Origin: Nocardioides sp.
GTDB lineage: Bacteria; Actinomycetota; Actinomycetes; Propionibacteriales; Nocardioidaceae
NCBI GenBank assembly: GCA_020636915.1
Contig: JACJWV010000007.1
Location: 1 to 64,000 of the forward strand
Direction of reading: 5' to 3'
DNA: 64,000 nt
Of this stretch, positions 14,930 to 22,814 are shown piece after piece (position 1 is the stretch's first letter; the number at the start of each line of letters is the position of its first letter). The notes under the pieces were generated by a model. It was not told the DNA's origin, made no database searches, and saw only the letters and a program-made list of their open reading frames with translations. The position numbers and the translations under genes were made by a program.

Positions 14930-16729
14930 TCAGCGCGGGGCTGCGGGCAGCGCCACGGTGAACGTGGTGCCCTCGCCGAGCAGCGACTCGACCTCGACCC
15001 GTCCGGAGTGGCGCTCGGCGATGGACGCGACGATCGCCAGGCCCAGGCCGGTCCCGGACTCGCTGAGCGCCTCGGGGTTCGTGGTGCGGAAGAACGCACC
15101 GAAGAGCCCGGCCTGGTCGTCCTCGGAGATGCCGATCCCGGTGTCCGTCACCTGGATGACGACGTCCTCCCCCTCGTGGGAGGCGGTCACGGTGACCCGG
15201 CCGCCGGCGTGGGTGTACTTGACCGCGTTGCTCACCAGGTTGCCGAGCATCCGGTCCAGCTCGGACGGGTCACCGCAGACGCGGAGCGGCCGGTCGCCCA
15301 GGTCGACGGTGAGGGTCTGCTGCTTGGCCCGCGCGGCGGACTCGACCAGGAGCACGACGTCACGGGTCAGGTCGACCACGTCGACCTCGGCACGGACGAG
15401 CGGGTGCTGGGGATGGCTCACCCGCGCGAGCAGCAGCAGGTCGTCGACGACCTTCTGCATCCGGTCGGTGCCGCGCGTCATCGCGGTCACGAAGCGCTCG
15501 GCCGCGGCCGGGACGCCCTGCATGTCGAGGAGCTCGAGGTTGCCCGCGATCACCGTGAGCGGGGTGCGCAGCTCGTGGGACAGCGTGGCGATGAGCTGGC
15601 TGCGGTAGTCGTCGAGCTGCTGGAGCTCGGTGACCAGATCGCGCTCGATCTCCAGGGCCCGGGCGGTGCGCAGGGCCGCCCCCAGGTCGTGACCGATCTC
15701 GAGAGCCGACGTCGTCTCGACCACCGACCACGGCGGGTCCTGGGCACGGCGGGTGAGCGCGAGGAACCCCAGGCACTCGGTCCCGACGCCGAGCGGGACC
15801 GCGAGCACGGCCGACAGCTCCAGGTCGGCCAGCTGGCGGTGCACGATGTCCGCGACCTCGAGCGACTCCCCCGCGCTGACGACCAGGACCCGTTGCTCCT
15901 TCCACAGCCGCGGCGCGATCTCACAGGCGACCCGGACGACGTCGTCGCCGAGGTGGACCATCTCCCCGTCGTGGGAGCGCGCGTAGCCGGGCCCGGGCCC
16001 GCCGTCCTCGGTGAGCACCTGGATCCACGACCCGCTCGCGCCGAACCCCTCGACCAGCGGACGGTGGGTGTGCCGGAGCACGTCGTCGAGGGACGCGTGC
16101 GTCGACATCGACGTCGACCGGATCAGGCGGCGCGCGGACTCCGCGTGCGCGACCTGCTGCACGAGGTCCTCGCGCTCGAAGGCGGTCAGCACGGCCCGCT
16201 CGGCCTGGGCGGCGTAGCGCTCCAGGAGCCGCCGCTGGGCGTCGTCCGGCCGGCGGCCGGAGACGGGGTTGTCGACCGACAGGATCCCGACCAGGCGGCC
16301 GTCGTCGTCGGTGAGCAGCCCGACCAGGACGTCGAGGGGGTCCCAGGCGTCAGGGTGCTCGTCCCGGCGCTCGGCGGTGACCACCCAGTGCCCGTCCAGG
16401 TTGCCGTCGTACCGGTCGGCCGGCATGAAGCGGAACCGCCCCCACACGTCACCGCGCTCGAGGACGGGGTCGAGGATCGAGATCGGGTCGGCGTTCTCGA
16501 TGAGGTACTCGCGGAACTCCTCGGGGCCGGTGTAGGCCATCGTGACCAGCTCGCCGTCGAGGGCGACCGACAACGCCGCCACCTCGAAGCCGATCATCTC
16601 AGCCACCGACTCCACCATGAGCTGCAGCACCGCACGGGCGGCCGAGTCCGACCATCCCGTGTGGTCGGGGTGACTCGTCAGCTCGGGCACGGGCACGGGT
16701 GCGGACGGCCCGGATCCCTCCGTCTCCAC
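14930..16729 (-). CDS. GAF-domain sensor histidine kinase
   Basis: A 599-residue cytosolic kinase without membrane segments. Two GAF-like sensory regions (about 30-190 and 210-365) precede a HisKA dimerisation helix with the phospho-accepting His in IATLSHELRTPLTV (about residue 386) and an HATPase_c domain with N box NLVSNAVKYT, G1 DTGIGI and G2 GTGLGLAI. No response regulator gene is adjacent, so the partner is unknown. The start is GTG 16729 with TAGGTT at 16741-16736, 6 nt upstream, suggesting a leaderless transcript. Confidence 0.9.
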   Translation of the reverse strand: METEGSGPSAPVPVPELTSHPDHTGWSDSAARAVLQLMVESVAEMIGFEVAALSVALDGELVTMAYTGPEEFREYLIENADPISILDPVLERGDVWGRFRFMPADRYDGNLDGHWVVTAERRDEHPDAWDPLDVLVGLLTDDDGRLVGILSVDNPVSGRRPDDAQRRLLERYAAQAERAVLTAFEREDLVQQVAHAESARRLIRSTSMSTHASLDDVLRHTHRPLVEGFGASGSWIQVLTEDGGPGPGYARSHDGEMVHLGDDVVRVACEIAPRLWKEQRVLVVSAGESLEVADIVHRQLADLELSAVLAVPLGVGTECLGFLALTRRAQDPPWSVVETTSALEIGHDLGAALRTARALEIERDLVTELQQLDDYRSQLIATLSHELRTPLTVIAGNLELLDMQGVPAAAERFVTAMTRGTDRMQKVVDDLLLLARVSHPQHPLVRAEVDVVDLTRDVVLLVESAARAKQQTLTVDLGDRPLRVCGDPSELDRMLGNLVSNAVKYTHAGGRVTVTASHEGEDVVIQVTDTGIGISEDDQAGLFGAFFRTTNPEALSESGTGLGLAIVASIAERHSGRVEVESLLGEGTTFTVALPAAPR

Positions 16730-16821
16730 CCGCGCAACCTACCTCCCCGCGGGTCGTCGGTGTGCGACCGGCGCCATGCCCTTCTCGGGTAGCTCGACCT
16801 CGCCGTCGAACAGGCGCTGCA

Positions 16822-16869
16822 ACGCCTGCGCCGCCGCGAGTTCTCGAGATCTCGCGCCGACGCAGGCGT
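16822..16869 (-). terminator. hairpin downstream of ilvC
   Basis: Starting 10 nt past the ilvC stop, ACGCCTGCG and CGCAGGCGT (16861-16869 with 16822-16830) pair over 9 bp and enclose a second paired segment (CGCGAG/CTCGCG) around CTCGAG. There is no T tract, as is common for actinobacterial terminators. Confidence 0.6.
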
Positions 16870-16879
16870 CGTCAGGAGA

Positions 16880-17908
16880 TCAGCGGGTGGCGGTGCCCTC
16901 GGTGTAGTCCGAGTCGTGCGACTTCACCCAGGCCATCAGCTTGCGCAGCTCGCGTCCGGTCTGCTCGATCGGGTGCTGCTCGCCCTTCTTGCGCAGCTCG
17001 GTGAACTCCGGCGACCCGGCGTCCTGGTCGTCGATGAAGCGCTTGGCGAACGAGCCGTTCTTGATGTCCTCGAGGACGGCCTTCATGTTCTCCTTCACCT
17101 CGGGGGTGATCACCCGCGGGCCGGAGACGTAGTCGCCGTACTCCGCGGTGTCGGAGACCGACCAGCGCTGCTTGGCGATGCCGCCCTCGTACATCAGGTC
17201 GACGATCAGCTTCAGCTCGTGCAGGCACTCGAAGTAGGCGACCTCGGGCTGGTAGCCGGCCTCGGTGAGGACCTCGAAGCCGTACATCACCAGCTGCGAG
17301 GCGCCACCGCACAGGACGGCCTGCTCACCGAACAGGTCGGTCTCGGTCTCCTCGGTGAAGGTGGTCTTGATGCCGCCGGCGCGCAGGCCGCCGATCGCCT
17401 TGGCGTAGGACAGCGCGAGCGGCCAGGCGTTGCCGGACTCGTCCTTCTCGACGGCGACGAGCACGGGGACACCACGCCCGTCGACGTACTCGCGACGCAC
17501 CAGGTGGCCGGGGCCCTTCGGGGCGACCATGAACACGTCGACCCCGGCGGGCGGGGTGATGTAGCCGAACCGGATGTTGAAGCCGTGACCGAAGACCAGC
17601 GTGTCACCCGGGGTCAGGGCCGGCTCGATCTCCTCGGCGTAGAGCTTCCGCTGGTGCTGGTCGGGGGCGAGGATGACGATGACGTCGGCCTCCTCCGCCG
17701 CCTCGGCGGGGGTGAGGACCCGCAGACCCTCGGCCTCGGCCTTCGCACGGCTGCGGGAGTCGGGCTGCAGCCCGACGCGCACGTCGACGCCCGAGTCGCG
17801 CAGCGACAGCGCGTGGGCGTGGCCCTGGCTGCCGTAACCGATGACCGCCACGTTCTTGCCCTGGATCAGGGACAGGTCGGCATCGTCGTCGTAGAACATC
17901 TCAGCCAC
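16880..17908 (-). CDS. ilvC: ketol-acid reductoisomerase (class I, NADP+)
   Basis: The 342-residue enzyme converts 2-acetolactate or 2-aceto-2-hydroxybutyrate to the dihydroxy acids of valine/isoleucine biosynthesis, using NADPH and Mg2+. It has the Rossmann motif GYGSQGHAHALSLRDSG near 26-42, the FMVAPKGPGHLVRREY block near 130 and the acidic metal-binding helices (ETETDLFGEQAVLCGG, then ECLHELKLIVDLMYEGG). Length fits short class I enzymes. GTG at 17908 is used, with GGAGAAG 5-6 nt before. It lies 32 bp behind ilvN, in the order ilvB-ilvN-ilvC. Confidence 0.95.
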   Translation of the reverse strand: MAEMFYDDDADLSLIQGKNVAVIGYGSQGHAHALSLRDSGVDVRVGLQPDSRSRAKAEAEGLRVLTPAEAAEEADVIVILAPDQHQRKLYAEEIEPALTPGDTLVFGHGFNIRFGYITPPAGVDVFMVAPKGPGHLVRREYVDGRGVPVLVAVEKDESGNAWPLALSYAKAIGGLRAGGIKTTFTEETETDLFGEQAVLCGGASQLVMYGFEVLTEAGYQPEVAYFECLHELKLIVDLMYEGGIAKQRWSVSDTAEYGDYVSGPRVITPEVKENMKAVLEDIKNGSFAKRFIDDQDAGSPEFTELRKKGEQHPIEQTGRELRKLMAWVKSHDSDYTEGTATR

Positions 17909-17940
17909 GGAGGCTTCTCCTTCGGGTTCGTGTTGCTGGT

Positions 17941-18498
17941 TCAGCCCGCAGCGGGCGGGGCGGGGACGGTCACCGGGCGCAGGGTGCGCTCGGAGATGGA
18001 GCGGGAGCCGCGACCGATCGCGACCATGCCGGACTGGACGAGCTCGCGGATGCCGAAGGGCTCCAGCACGCGCAGCAGGTCGGCGAGCTTGTCGGAGTTG
18101 CCGACGGCCTGGATCGTCACCGCGTCCGGGGAGACGTCGACGACCTTGGCCCGGAAGAGCTGGACGGCGTCGAGGACCTGGCCGCGGGTGTCCGCGTCGG
18201 CCCGGACCTTGACCAGCAGCAGCTCGCGGTTGACCGAGGCCGACCCGTCGAGCTCGACGATCTTGATCACCTCGACCAGCTTGTTCAGCTGCTTGGTGAC
18301 CTGCTCGAGCGGGGAGTCCTCGACGTTGACCACGATCGTCATCCGCGAGACCTCGGGGTGCTCGGTCGGGCCGACCGCGAGCGAGTCGATGTTGAAGCCG
18401 CGGCGGCTGAACAGGCCCGCGATGCGGGCCAGCACGCCGGGCTTGTTCTCGACGAGAACCGAGAGGGTGTGGCGGGAGCCGGGGTTGCTCGTGTTCAT
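17941..18498 (-). CDS. ilvN: acetolactate synthase small (regulatory) subunit
   Basis: A 185-residue regulatory subunit with an N-terminal ACT domain (TLSVLVENKPGVLARIAGLFSRR at about 10-32, FNIDSLAVG just after) and the conserved C-terminal ALS_ss_C half. It binds valine at the ACT dimer interface and stimulates and controls the catalytic subunit IlvB. The ATG overlaps the ilvB stop (18495-18498, ATGA), so the subunits are co-translated. Confidence 0.95.
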   Translation of the reverse strand: MNTSNPGSRHTLSVLVENKPGVLARIAGLFSRRGFNIDSLAVGPTEHPEVSRMTIVVNVEDSPLEQVTKQLNKLVEVIKIVELDGSASVNRELLLVKVRADADTRGQVLDAVQLFRAKVVDVSPDAVTIQAVGNSDKLADLLRVLEPFGIRELVQSGMVAIGRGSRSISERTLRPVTVPAPPAAG

Positions 18499-20249
18499 GG
18501 GCGAAGCTCCAGCTCTGCGTCGTCGTCGAACTTGGGGGCCATGTCGCGGGCGTACTTGATGTCGTCGTTGCTCGTGCCGGCCGCGACCATCGGCCACACC
18601 ATGGCGTCGCGGTGGACCCGGAAGTCGACCACGACCGGGACGTCGTCGATCTCCATCGCCTTGGCGATCGTGGCGTCGACGTCGCCCGGGCTCTCGCACG
18701 CGAGGCCCACGCAGCCATAGGCGTCGGCGAGCTTGACGAAGTCGGGGATCCGCTTGGAGTGCAGGTCGGTGTTGGAGTAGCGCTCGTTGTAGAACAGCGT
18801 CTGCCACTGCCGGACCATGCCGAGCGACTCGTTGTTGATGACGGCGACCTTGATCGGGATGTCGTTGATCGCGCAGGTGGCCAGCTCCTGGTTGGTCATC
18901 TGGAAGCAGCCGTCGCCGTCGATCGCCCACACCGTCGCGTCGGGGCGACCGACCTTGGCGCCCATGGCCGCCGGGACGGCGTACCCCATGGTGCCCAGGC
19001 CGCCGGAGTTGATCCACGTGTTCGGGTGCTCGTAGCCGACGAAGTGGGCCGCCCACATCTGGTGCTGGCCGACGCCCGCGCAGTAGACGGCCTCCGGGCC
19101 GGCGATCGCGCCGAGCCGCTCGAGGACGTACTGCGGGGCGAGCTCGCCGGCGGGGACGTCGTAGCCGAGGGGGTACTTCTTCTTGACCCCGGCCAGGAAC
19201 TCGACCCATCCCTCGTAGTCGCCGGTGTGACCCGCGTCCGCCTCCGCGGTGAGCGCGACGACCAGGTCGCTGATGACCTCGCGGCAGTCGCCGACGATCG
19301 GGACGTCGACGGCGCGGTTCTTGCCGATCTCCGCCGGGTCGATGTCGGCGTGGATGACCCTGGCCCCCGGTGCGAACGAGTCCAGGTTGCCGGTGACGCG
19401 GTCGTCGAAGCGGGCACCGAGGCTGATGATCAGGTCGCTGCGCTGCAGCCCGGCGACCGCCGCGACGGTGCCGTGCATGCCGGGCATGCCCAGGTGCTGG
19501 GGATGGCTGTCGGGGAACGCGCCGCGCGCCATCAGCGTCGTGACGACCGGCATGCCGGTGAGCTCGGCGAGCACCTTCAGCTCGCGGGCCGCGCCGGCGC
19601 GGATGCAGCCACCGCCGACGTAGAGGACCGGTCGGCGCGCCTCGAGGATGAGCCGGGCGGCCTCGCGGATCTGCTTGGAGTGGGGACGGGTCACCGGACG
19701 GTAGCCCGGCAGGTTGAGCTCGGAGGGCCAGGCGAAGGTCGTGGTCGCCTGCAGCGCGGACTTGGCGACGTCGACGAGCACCGGGCCGGGCCGCCCGGTG
19801 GAGGCGATGTAGAACGCCTCGGCCACGGTGCGCGGGATCTCCGCCGGGTCGGTGACCAAGAAGTTGTGCTTGGTGATCGGCATCGTGATGCCGCGGATGT
19901 CGGCCTCCTGGAAGGCGTCGGTCCCGATCATCGACGCGCCGACCTGGCCGGTGACGGCGACGAGGGGGACCGAGTCCATGTGGGCGTCCGCGAGCGGCGT
20001 GACCAGGTTGGTCGCACCGGGCCCCGAGGTGGCCATGCAGACCCCGACGCGACCGGTGGCGGCGGCGTACCCCTGCGCGGCGTGGCCGGCGCCCTGCTCG
20101 TGGCGGACCAGGATGTGCCGGATGGTGGAGTCCATGAGGGGGTCGTACGCGGGGAGGATGGCGCCGCCCGGGATGCCGAAGATGTCGGTGGTCCCCGCGG
20201 CCTCCAGCGACCTGATCAGGCTCTGGGCGCCTGTCACCTGCTCGCTCAT
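18495..20249 (-). CDS. ilvB: acetolactate synthase large (catalytic) subunit
   Basis: The 584-residue ThDP enzyme condenses pyruvate with pyruvate or 2-oxobutyrate. The catalytic Glu region RHEQGAGHAAQGYA is near residue 49-62, and the ThDP/Mg motif begins at GDGCFQMTNQE and ends in NN near 440-470; the FAD-binding middle domain is intact. The ATG at 20249 follows a leader with an attenuator. It forms an operon with ilvN and ilvC. Confidence 0.95.
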   Translation of the reverse strand: MSEQVTGAQSLIRSLEAAGTTDIFGIPGGAILPAYDPLMDSTIRHILVRHEQGAGHAAQGYAAATGRVGVCMATSGPGATNLVTPLADAHMDSVPLVAVTGQVGASMIGTDAFQEADIRGITMPITKHNFLVTDPAEIPRTVAEAFYIASTGRPGPVLVDVAKSALQATTTFAWPSELNLPGYRPVTRPHSKQIREAARLILEARRPVLYVGGGCIRAGAARELKVLAELTGMPVVTTLMARGAFPDSHPQHLGMPGMHGTVAAVAGLQRSDLIISLGARFDDRVTGNLDSFAPGARVIHADIDPAEIGKNRAVDVPIVGDCREVISDLVVALTAEADAGHTGDYEGWVEFLAGVKKKYPLGYDVPAGELAPQYVLERLGAIAGPEAVYCAGVGQHQMWAAHFVGYEHPNTWINSGGLGTMGYAVPAAMGAKVGRPDATVWAIDGDGCFQMTNQELATCAINDIPIKVAVINNESLGMVRQWQTLFYNERYSNTDLHSKRIPDFVKLADAYGCVGLACESPGDVDATIAKAMEIDDVPVVVDFRVHRDAMVWPMVAAGTSNDDIKYARDMAPKFDDDAELELRP

Positions 20250-20281
20250 CGGTCCTGCTTCCTGTCTCGTCCCGTGCCCAA

Positions 20282-20321
20282 CAAAAAACCCCTCGGCCCG
20301 GCATGCTGGGCGGCGAGGGGT
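20282..20321 (-). terminator. attenuator terminator in the ilvB leader
   Basis: On the minus strand ACCCCTCG (20321-20314) pairs with CGAGGGGT (20295-20288), with further GCCC/GGGC pairing inside, followed at once by six T (20288-20283). This is a textbook intrinsic terminator, unusual here for having a T run. It lies between the leader peptide stop (20349) and ilvB (20249), the position of an attenuator. Confidence 0.85.
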
Positions 20322-20348
20322 GACGTGCGCGCTGAGTCGGTGTCCCGG

Positions 20349-20390
20349 TCAGCCCACACGTCGCGTGCGTACAAGAAGGTCCTTGCGCAT
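20349..20390 (-). CDS. ilvB leader peptide (MRKDLLVRTRRVG)
   Basis: A 13-codon frame with consecutive Leu-Leu-Val, the end products of the pathway, upstream of the attenuator. Known actinobacterial ilvB leader peptides are similar, short, and end in Arg-Val-Gly or a like basic tail. TACGGT at 20402-20397 sits 6 nt before the ATG, so the transcript probably begins at the leader codon itself. Ribosome stalling at Leu/Val codons would be expected to disfavour the terminator at 20282-20321. Confidence 0.75.
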   Translation of the reverse strand: MRKDLLVRTRRVG

Positions 20391-20465
20391 GGCATCACCG
20401 TAGCCGCACCGGCCTCCCGCCTGCACGCGAGTGTGGCACGCGTCCCATCATGCGGGACGCCGATC

Positions 20466-21143
20466 TCACTCCTCGGCGAGGTCCCGGCCGTCCGCGGTGC
20501 AGACGCAGACCTTGTTGCCGTGGGCGTCGGCGAGCACCCAGAACGCCGGCGCGTGCTCGGCGGTGACCAGGGTCCCGCCCGCGGCGACCGCCGCCTCGAC
20601 CCGCTCCTCCGCGACCTCGCGCGGGACGACGATGTCGAGGTGGAACCGCTGCTGGACCTCGCCGGTCGCCTCCGGTGCCTCCTGGAACCACAGCGTGCCG
20701 TTGCGGCCGCCCGGGTCCTCGACCTGGGTCTCCCAGGCGGAGTCGCCGTAGCCCAGGACCGTCGACCAGAAGGGCTTCACGGCCGCAGCGTCGGGCACGT
20801 CGAGCGCGAGCTCGAGGGTGGACACCTCGCGAGGTGCGGCCTCGACGCCCATCGCCGCAGCGATTTCGGAGATCCGGCGGGCCAGCGCGACGTCACGGCT
20901 GGTCACCCCGTGCACGTCGTGGCTGTGCAGGTCGACGTCGACGTGCGGGTAGGTCAGCACCACGTCCGGGTGGTGGTCGGCCTCCTCGGCGGCCGCGGTG
21001 ATGCGGGTGACCAGCTCGAGTCCCCTCACGAAGCTGCCGGTGCGGAACCGGCCGTGCAGCTTCATCAGGAAGAAGCGCCAGTCCGCGAGGCCCTCGTCCT
21101 GCAGCTGCGGGTAGCGGAGCACCTGCGTCGGGTCGTCACTCAT
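20466..21143 (-). CDS. fusion of pterin-4a-carbinolamine dehydratase and glyoxalase-like (VOC) domain
   Basis: The 225-residue protein joins two domains. Residues about 1-100 form a PCD/DCoH domain with the active-site signature EEADHHPDVVLTYPHVDVDL and GVTSRDVALARRI; residues about 108-225 form a VOC domain (STLELALDVPDAAAVKPFWS, then FHLDIVVPREVAEERV, and VLADAHGNKVCVC). PCD enzymes dehydrate 4a-hydroxytetrahydrobiopterin; the VOC half has no assigned substrate. The ATG at 21143 overlaps the stop of the upstream VOC gene (ATGA), so both are made together. No aromatic amino acid hydroxylase is adjacent. Confidence 0.85.
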   Translation of the reverse strand: MSDDPTQVLRYPQLQDEGLADWRFFLMKLHGRFRTGSFVRGLELVTRITAAAEEADHHPDVVLTYPHVDVDLHSHDVHGVTSRDVALARRISEIAAAMGVEAAPREVSTLELALDVPDAAAVKPFWSTVLGYGDSAWETQVEDPGGRNGTLWFQEAPEATGEVQQRFHLDIVVPREVAEERVEAAVAAGGTLVTAEHAPAFWVLADAHGNKVCVCTADGRDLAEE

Positions 21144-21556
21144 GGCAGCACCACCTGTCCGATCGGTCCGGGGTTGAAGGCGATCTCCCAGCGGTACCCG
21201 TCGGGGTCGCCGAAGTAGCCGGTGCAGCCGCCCCAGTCGCGCTCGACGGCCTCGGTCACCGGGTCGGCACCGGCGCGGCGGGCGACGTCGAGGACGGCGT
21301 CGACCTCCTCGCGGGTGCGGACGTTGTGGGCCAGGGTGATCGGGGCCAGGCCCGGGCCTCGCCGCACCGGCCCCACCTCGGCCTCGAAGCCCGGCTCGGC
21401 CCACAGGGAGAGCACGACGTGCTCGCCGACCTGGATCATCAGCACCTCCCCCGGCACGTCGAGGGCCGCCTGCCACCCGAGCCCGTCGACGTAGAAGGCC
21501 CGGCTGGCGTCGAGGTCGCGGACGGCGAGGGTCACGAAGCTGATCCGCTGGTCCAT
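21140..21556 (-). CDS. VOC (glyoxalase/bleomycin resistance) family protein
   Basis: A 138-residue single VOC protein: opening strand ISFVTLAVRDLDASRAFYVDGLGW and closing CTGYFGDPDGYRWEIAFNPG with the conserved Glu metal-ligand position. The substrate is unknown. It starts at ATG 21556 behind GAGGGTGGGG and is translationally coupled to the PCD-VOC fusion downstream. Confidence 0.85.
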   Translation of the reverse strand: MDQRISFVTLAVRDLDASRAFYVDGLGWQAALDVPGEVLMIQVGEHVVLSLWAEPGFEAEVGPVRRGPGLAPITLAHNVRTREEVDAVLDVARRAGADPVTEAVERDWGGCTGYFGDPDGYRWEIAFNPGPIGQVVLP

Positions 21557-21617
21557 CGCCCCACCCTCGCACAGCGCTCCGACACCGCCGGGCGGCCGCG
21601 GGCGCGGGATCGGTGGC

Positions 21618-22607
21618 TCAGCCGGCCGCGATCCGCTCCAGCGGCGGGTGCGCCTCGCGGGAGAACGTCGCCCGGTAGTCGCGCGGGGAGGTGCCCAGGG
21701 CGCGCTGGAAGTGGGCACGCAGCGTGACGGCCGAGCCGAAGCCGCTGCGGTGCGCCACGACCTCCACCGGCAGGTCGGTGGTCTCGAGCAGCCGCTGCGC
21801 CAGCAGCGTCCGCTGCTGCAGCAGCCACTGGAGGGTGCTGGTGCCGGTGCGCTGCCGGAACTGCCGGGTGAACGTGCGCCGGCTCATCAGCGCCCGGCCC
21901 GCGAGGTCCTCGACCCCCATCGCCTCGTCGAGGTGCTCCAACGCCCACCGCATCGCGACCGCGACGCCGTCGTCGTCTGCACGGACCTCGGGTACAGGTA
22001 CGTCGACGTACTGCGCCTGCCCACCGGCGCGGTGCGGAGGGACGACCATGCGCCGCGCGACGGCATGGGCGACCTCGGCCCCGCTGAGCGTGCGCAGCAG
22101 GTGCAGGCACAGGTCGATGGCCGCGGCGGTCCCGGCCGAGGTGAGCACGTCGCCCTCGTCGACGTAGAGCACATCGGGCTCGACCTGCACCAGCGGGTAC
22201 CCGGCGGCGAGGTCGCCGGCGTACTTCCAGTGGGTCGTCGCCCGCTTGCCGTCGAGCAGGCCGGCCTCGGCCAGGACGAACGCCCCGCCGCACAGCCCGG
22301 CAACCCGGGCCCCGCGCGCGTGGGCCCTGCGCAACGACTCGAGCAGGCGGCCCGGCAGGGGCTGACCGGCGAGCCGTCCCCACCACGGGACGATCACCAC
22401 ATCGGCGTCCTCGAGCGCCTCCAGCCCGTACGGCGCGTGCAGGACGACGCCGGCGCTGGAACGGACCGGCCCGCGGCCGGCGCGGGCGACCCGGACCTCG
22501 TGCCGGGGCAGGCCGTCGTCGCTGCGGTCGGCGCCGAGCACCTCGCACGGTACGGACAGGTGGAACAACGGGGTCTCGTCCAGGGCGACCACCGCGATCA
22601 CGGCCAT
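21618..22607 (-). CDS. GlxA-type AraC family transcriptional regulator
   Basis: A 329-residue regulator with an N-terminal DJ-1/PfpI class I glutamine-amidotransferase-like domain (about 1-185, with the nucleophile-elbow-like GLCGGAFVLAEAGLL) and a C-terminal AraC/XylS double helix-turn-helix (about 215-320, MSRRTFTRQFRQRTGTS and a GFGSAVTLRAHFQRALGTSP recognition region). It starts at ATG 22607 behind GAGAGGAG and diverges from an EamA exporter gene, which is the likely target. Two copies of a GGCCCGTGGGCCA palindrome lie between them. Confidence 0.9.
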   Translation of the reverse strand: MAVIAVVALDETPLFHLSVPCEVLGADRSDDGLPRHEVRVARAGRGPVRSSAGVVLHAPYGLEALEDADVVIVPWWGRLAGQPLPGRLLESLRRAHARGARVAGLCGGAFVLAEAGLLDGKRATTHWKYAGDLAAGYPLVQVEPDVLYVDEGDVLTSAGTAAAIDLCLHLLRTLSGAEVAHAVARRMVVPPHRAGGQAQYVDVPVPEVRADDDGVAVAMRWALEHLDEAMGVEDLAGRALMSRRTFTRQFRQRTGTSTLQWLLQQRTLLAQRLLETTDLPVEVVAHRSGFGSAVTLRAHFQRALGTSPRDYRATFSREAHPPLERIAAG

Positions 22608-22660
22608 CAGGACTCCTCTCGACGTGACCAGCCTAGGCGTCGGCGCCTGCGCATGGCGAT

Positions 22661-22673
22661 GGCCCGTGGGCCA
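22661..22673. promoter_or_regulatory. candidate operator copy 1 (GGCCCGTGGGCCA)
   Basis: A GGCCC-GT-GGGCC palindrome 54 bp upstream of the GlxA-type regulator start. The identical 13-mer recurs at 22740-22752, 79 bp away, in the same divergent intergenic region, which suggests binding sites for the regulator. Confidence 0.45.
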
Positions 22674-22739
22674 GTAAACGCTCATATCAGGCCACCGGTC
22701 CACGACGCTGCCGATGGTGGCCCGAAGACGTCGATCAGC

Positions 22740-22752
22740 GGCCCGTGGGCCA
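22740..22752. promoter_or_regulatory. candidate operator copy 2 (GGCCCGTGGGCCA)
   Basis: Second exact copy of the 13-mer palindrome, 63 bp before the EamA exporter start. The two copies face the two divergent genes, one near each, at nearly symmetrical distances. Confidence 0.45.
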
Positions 22753-22814
22753 CTGTCGCCGGCGCCGCCCCGGGCGCAGGCTGGCAGCCGACCGACCAGA
22801 GAAAGGGATCTCCG

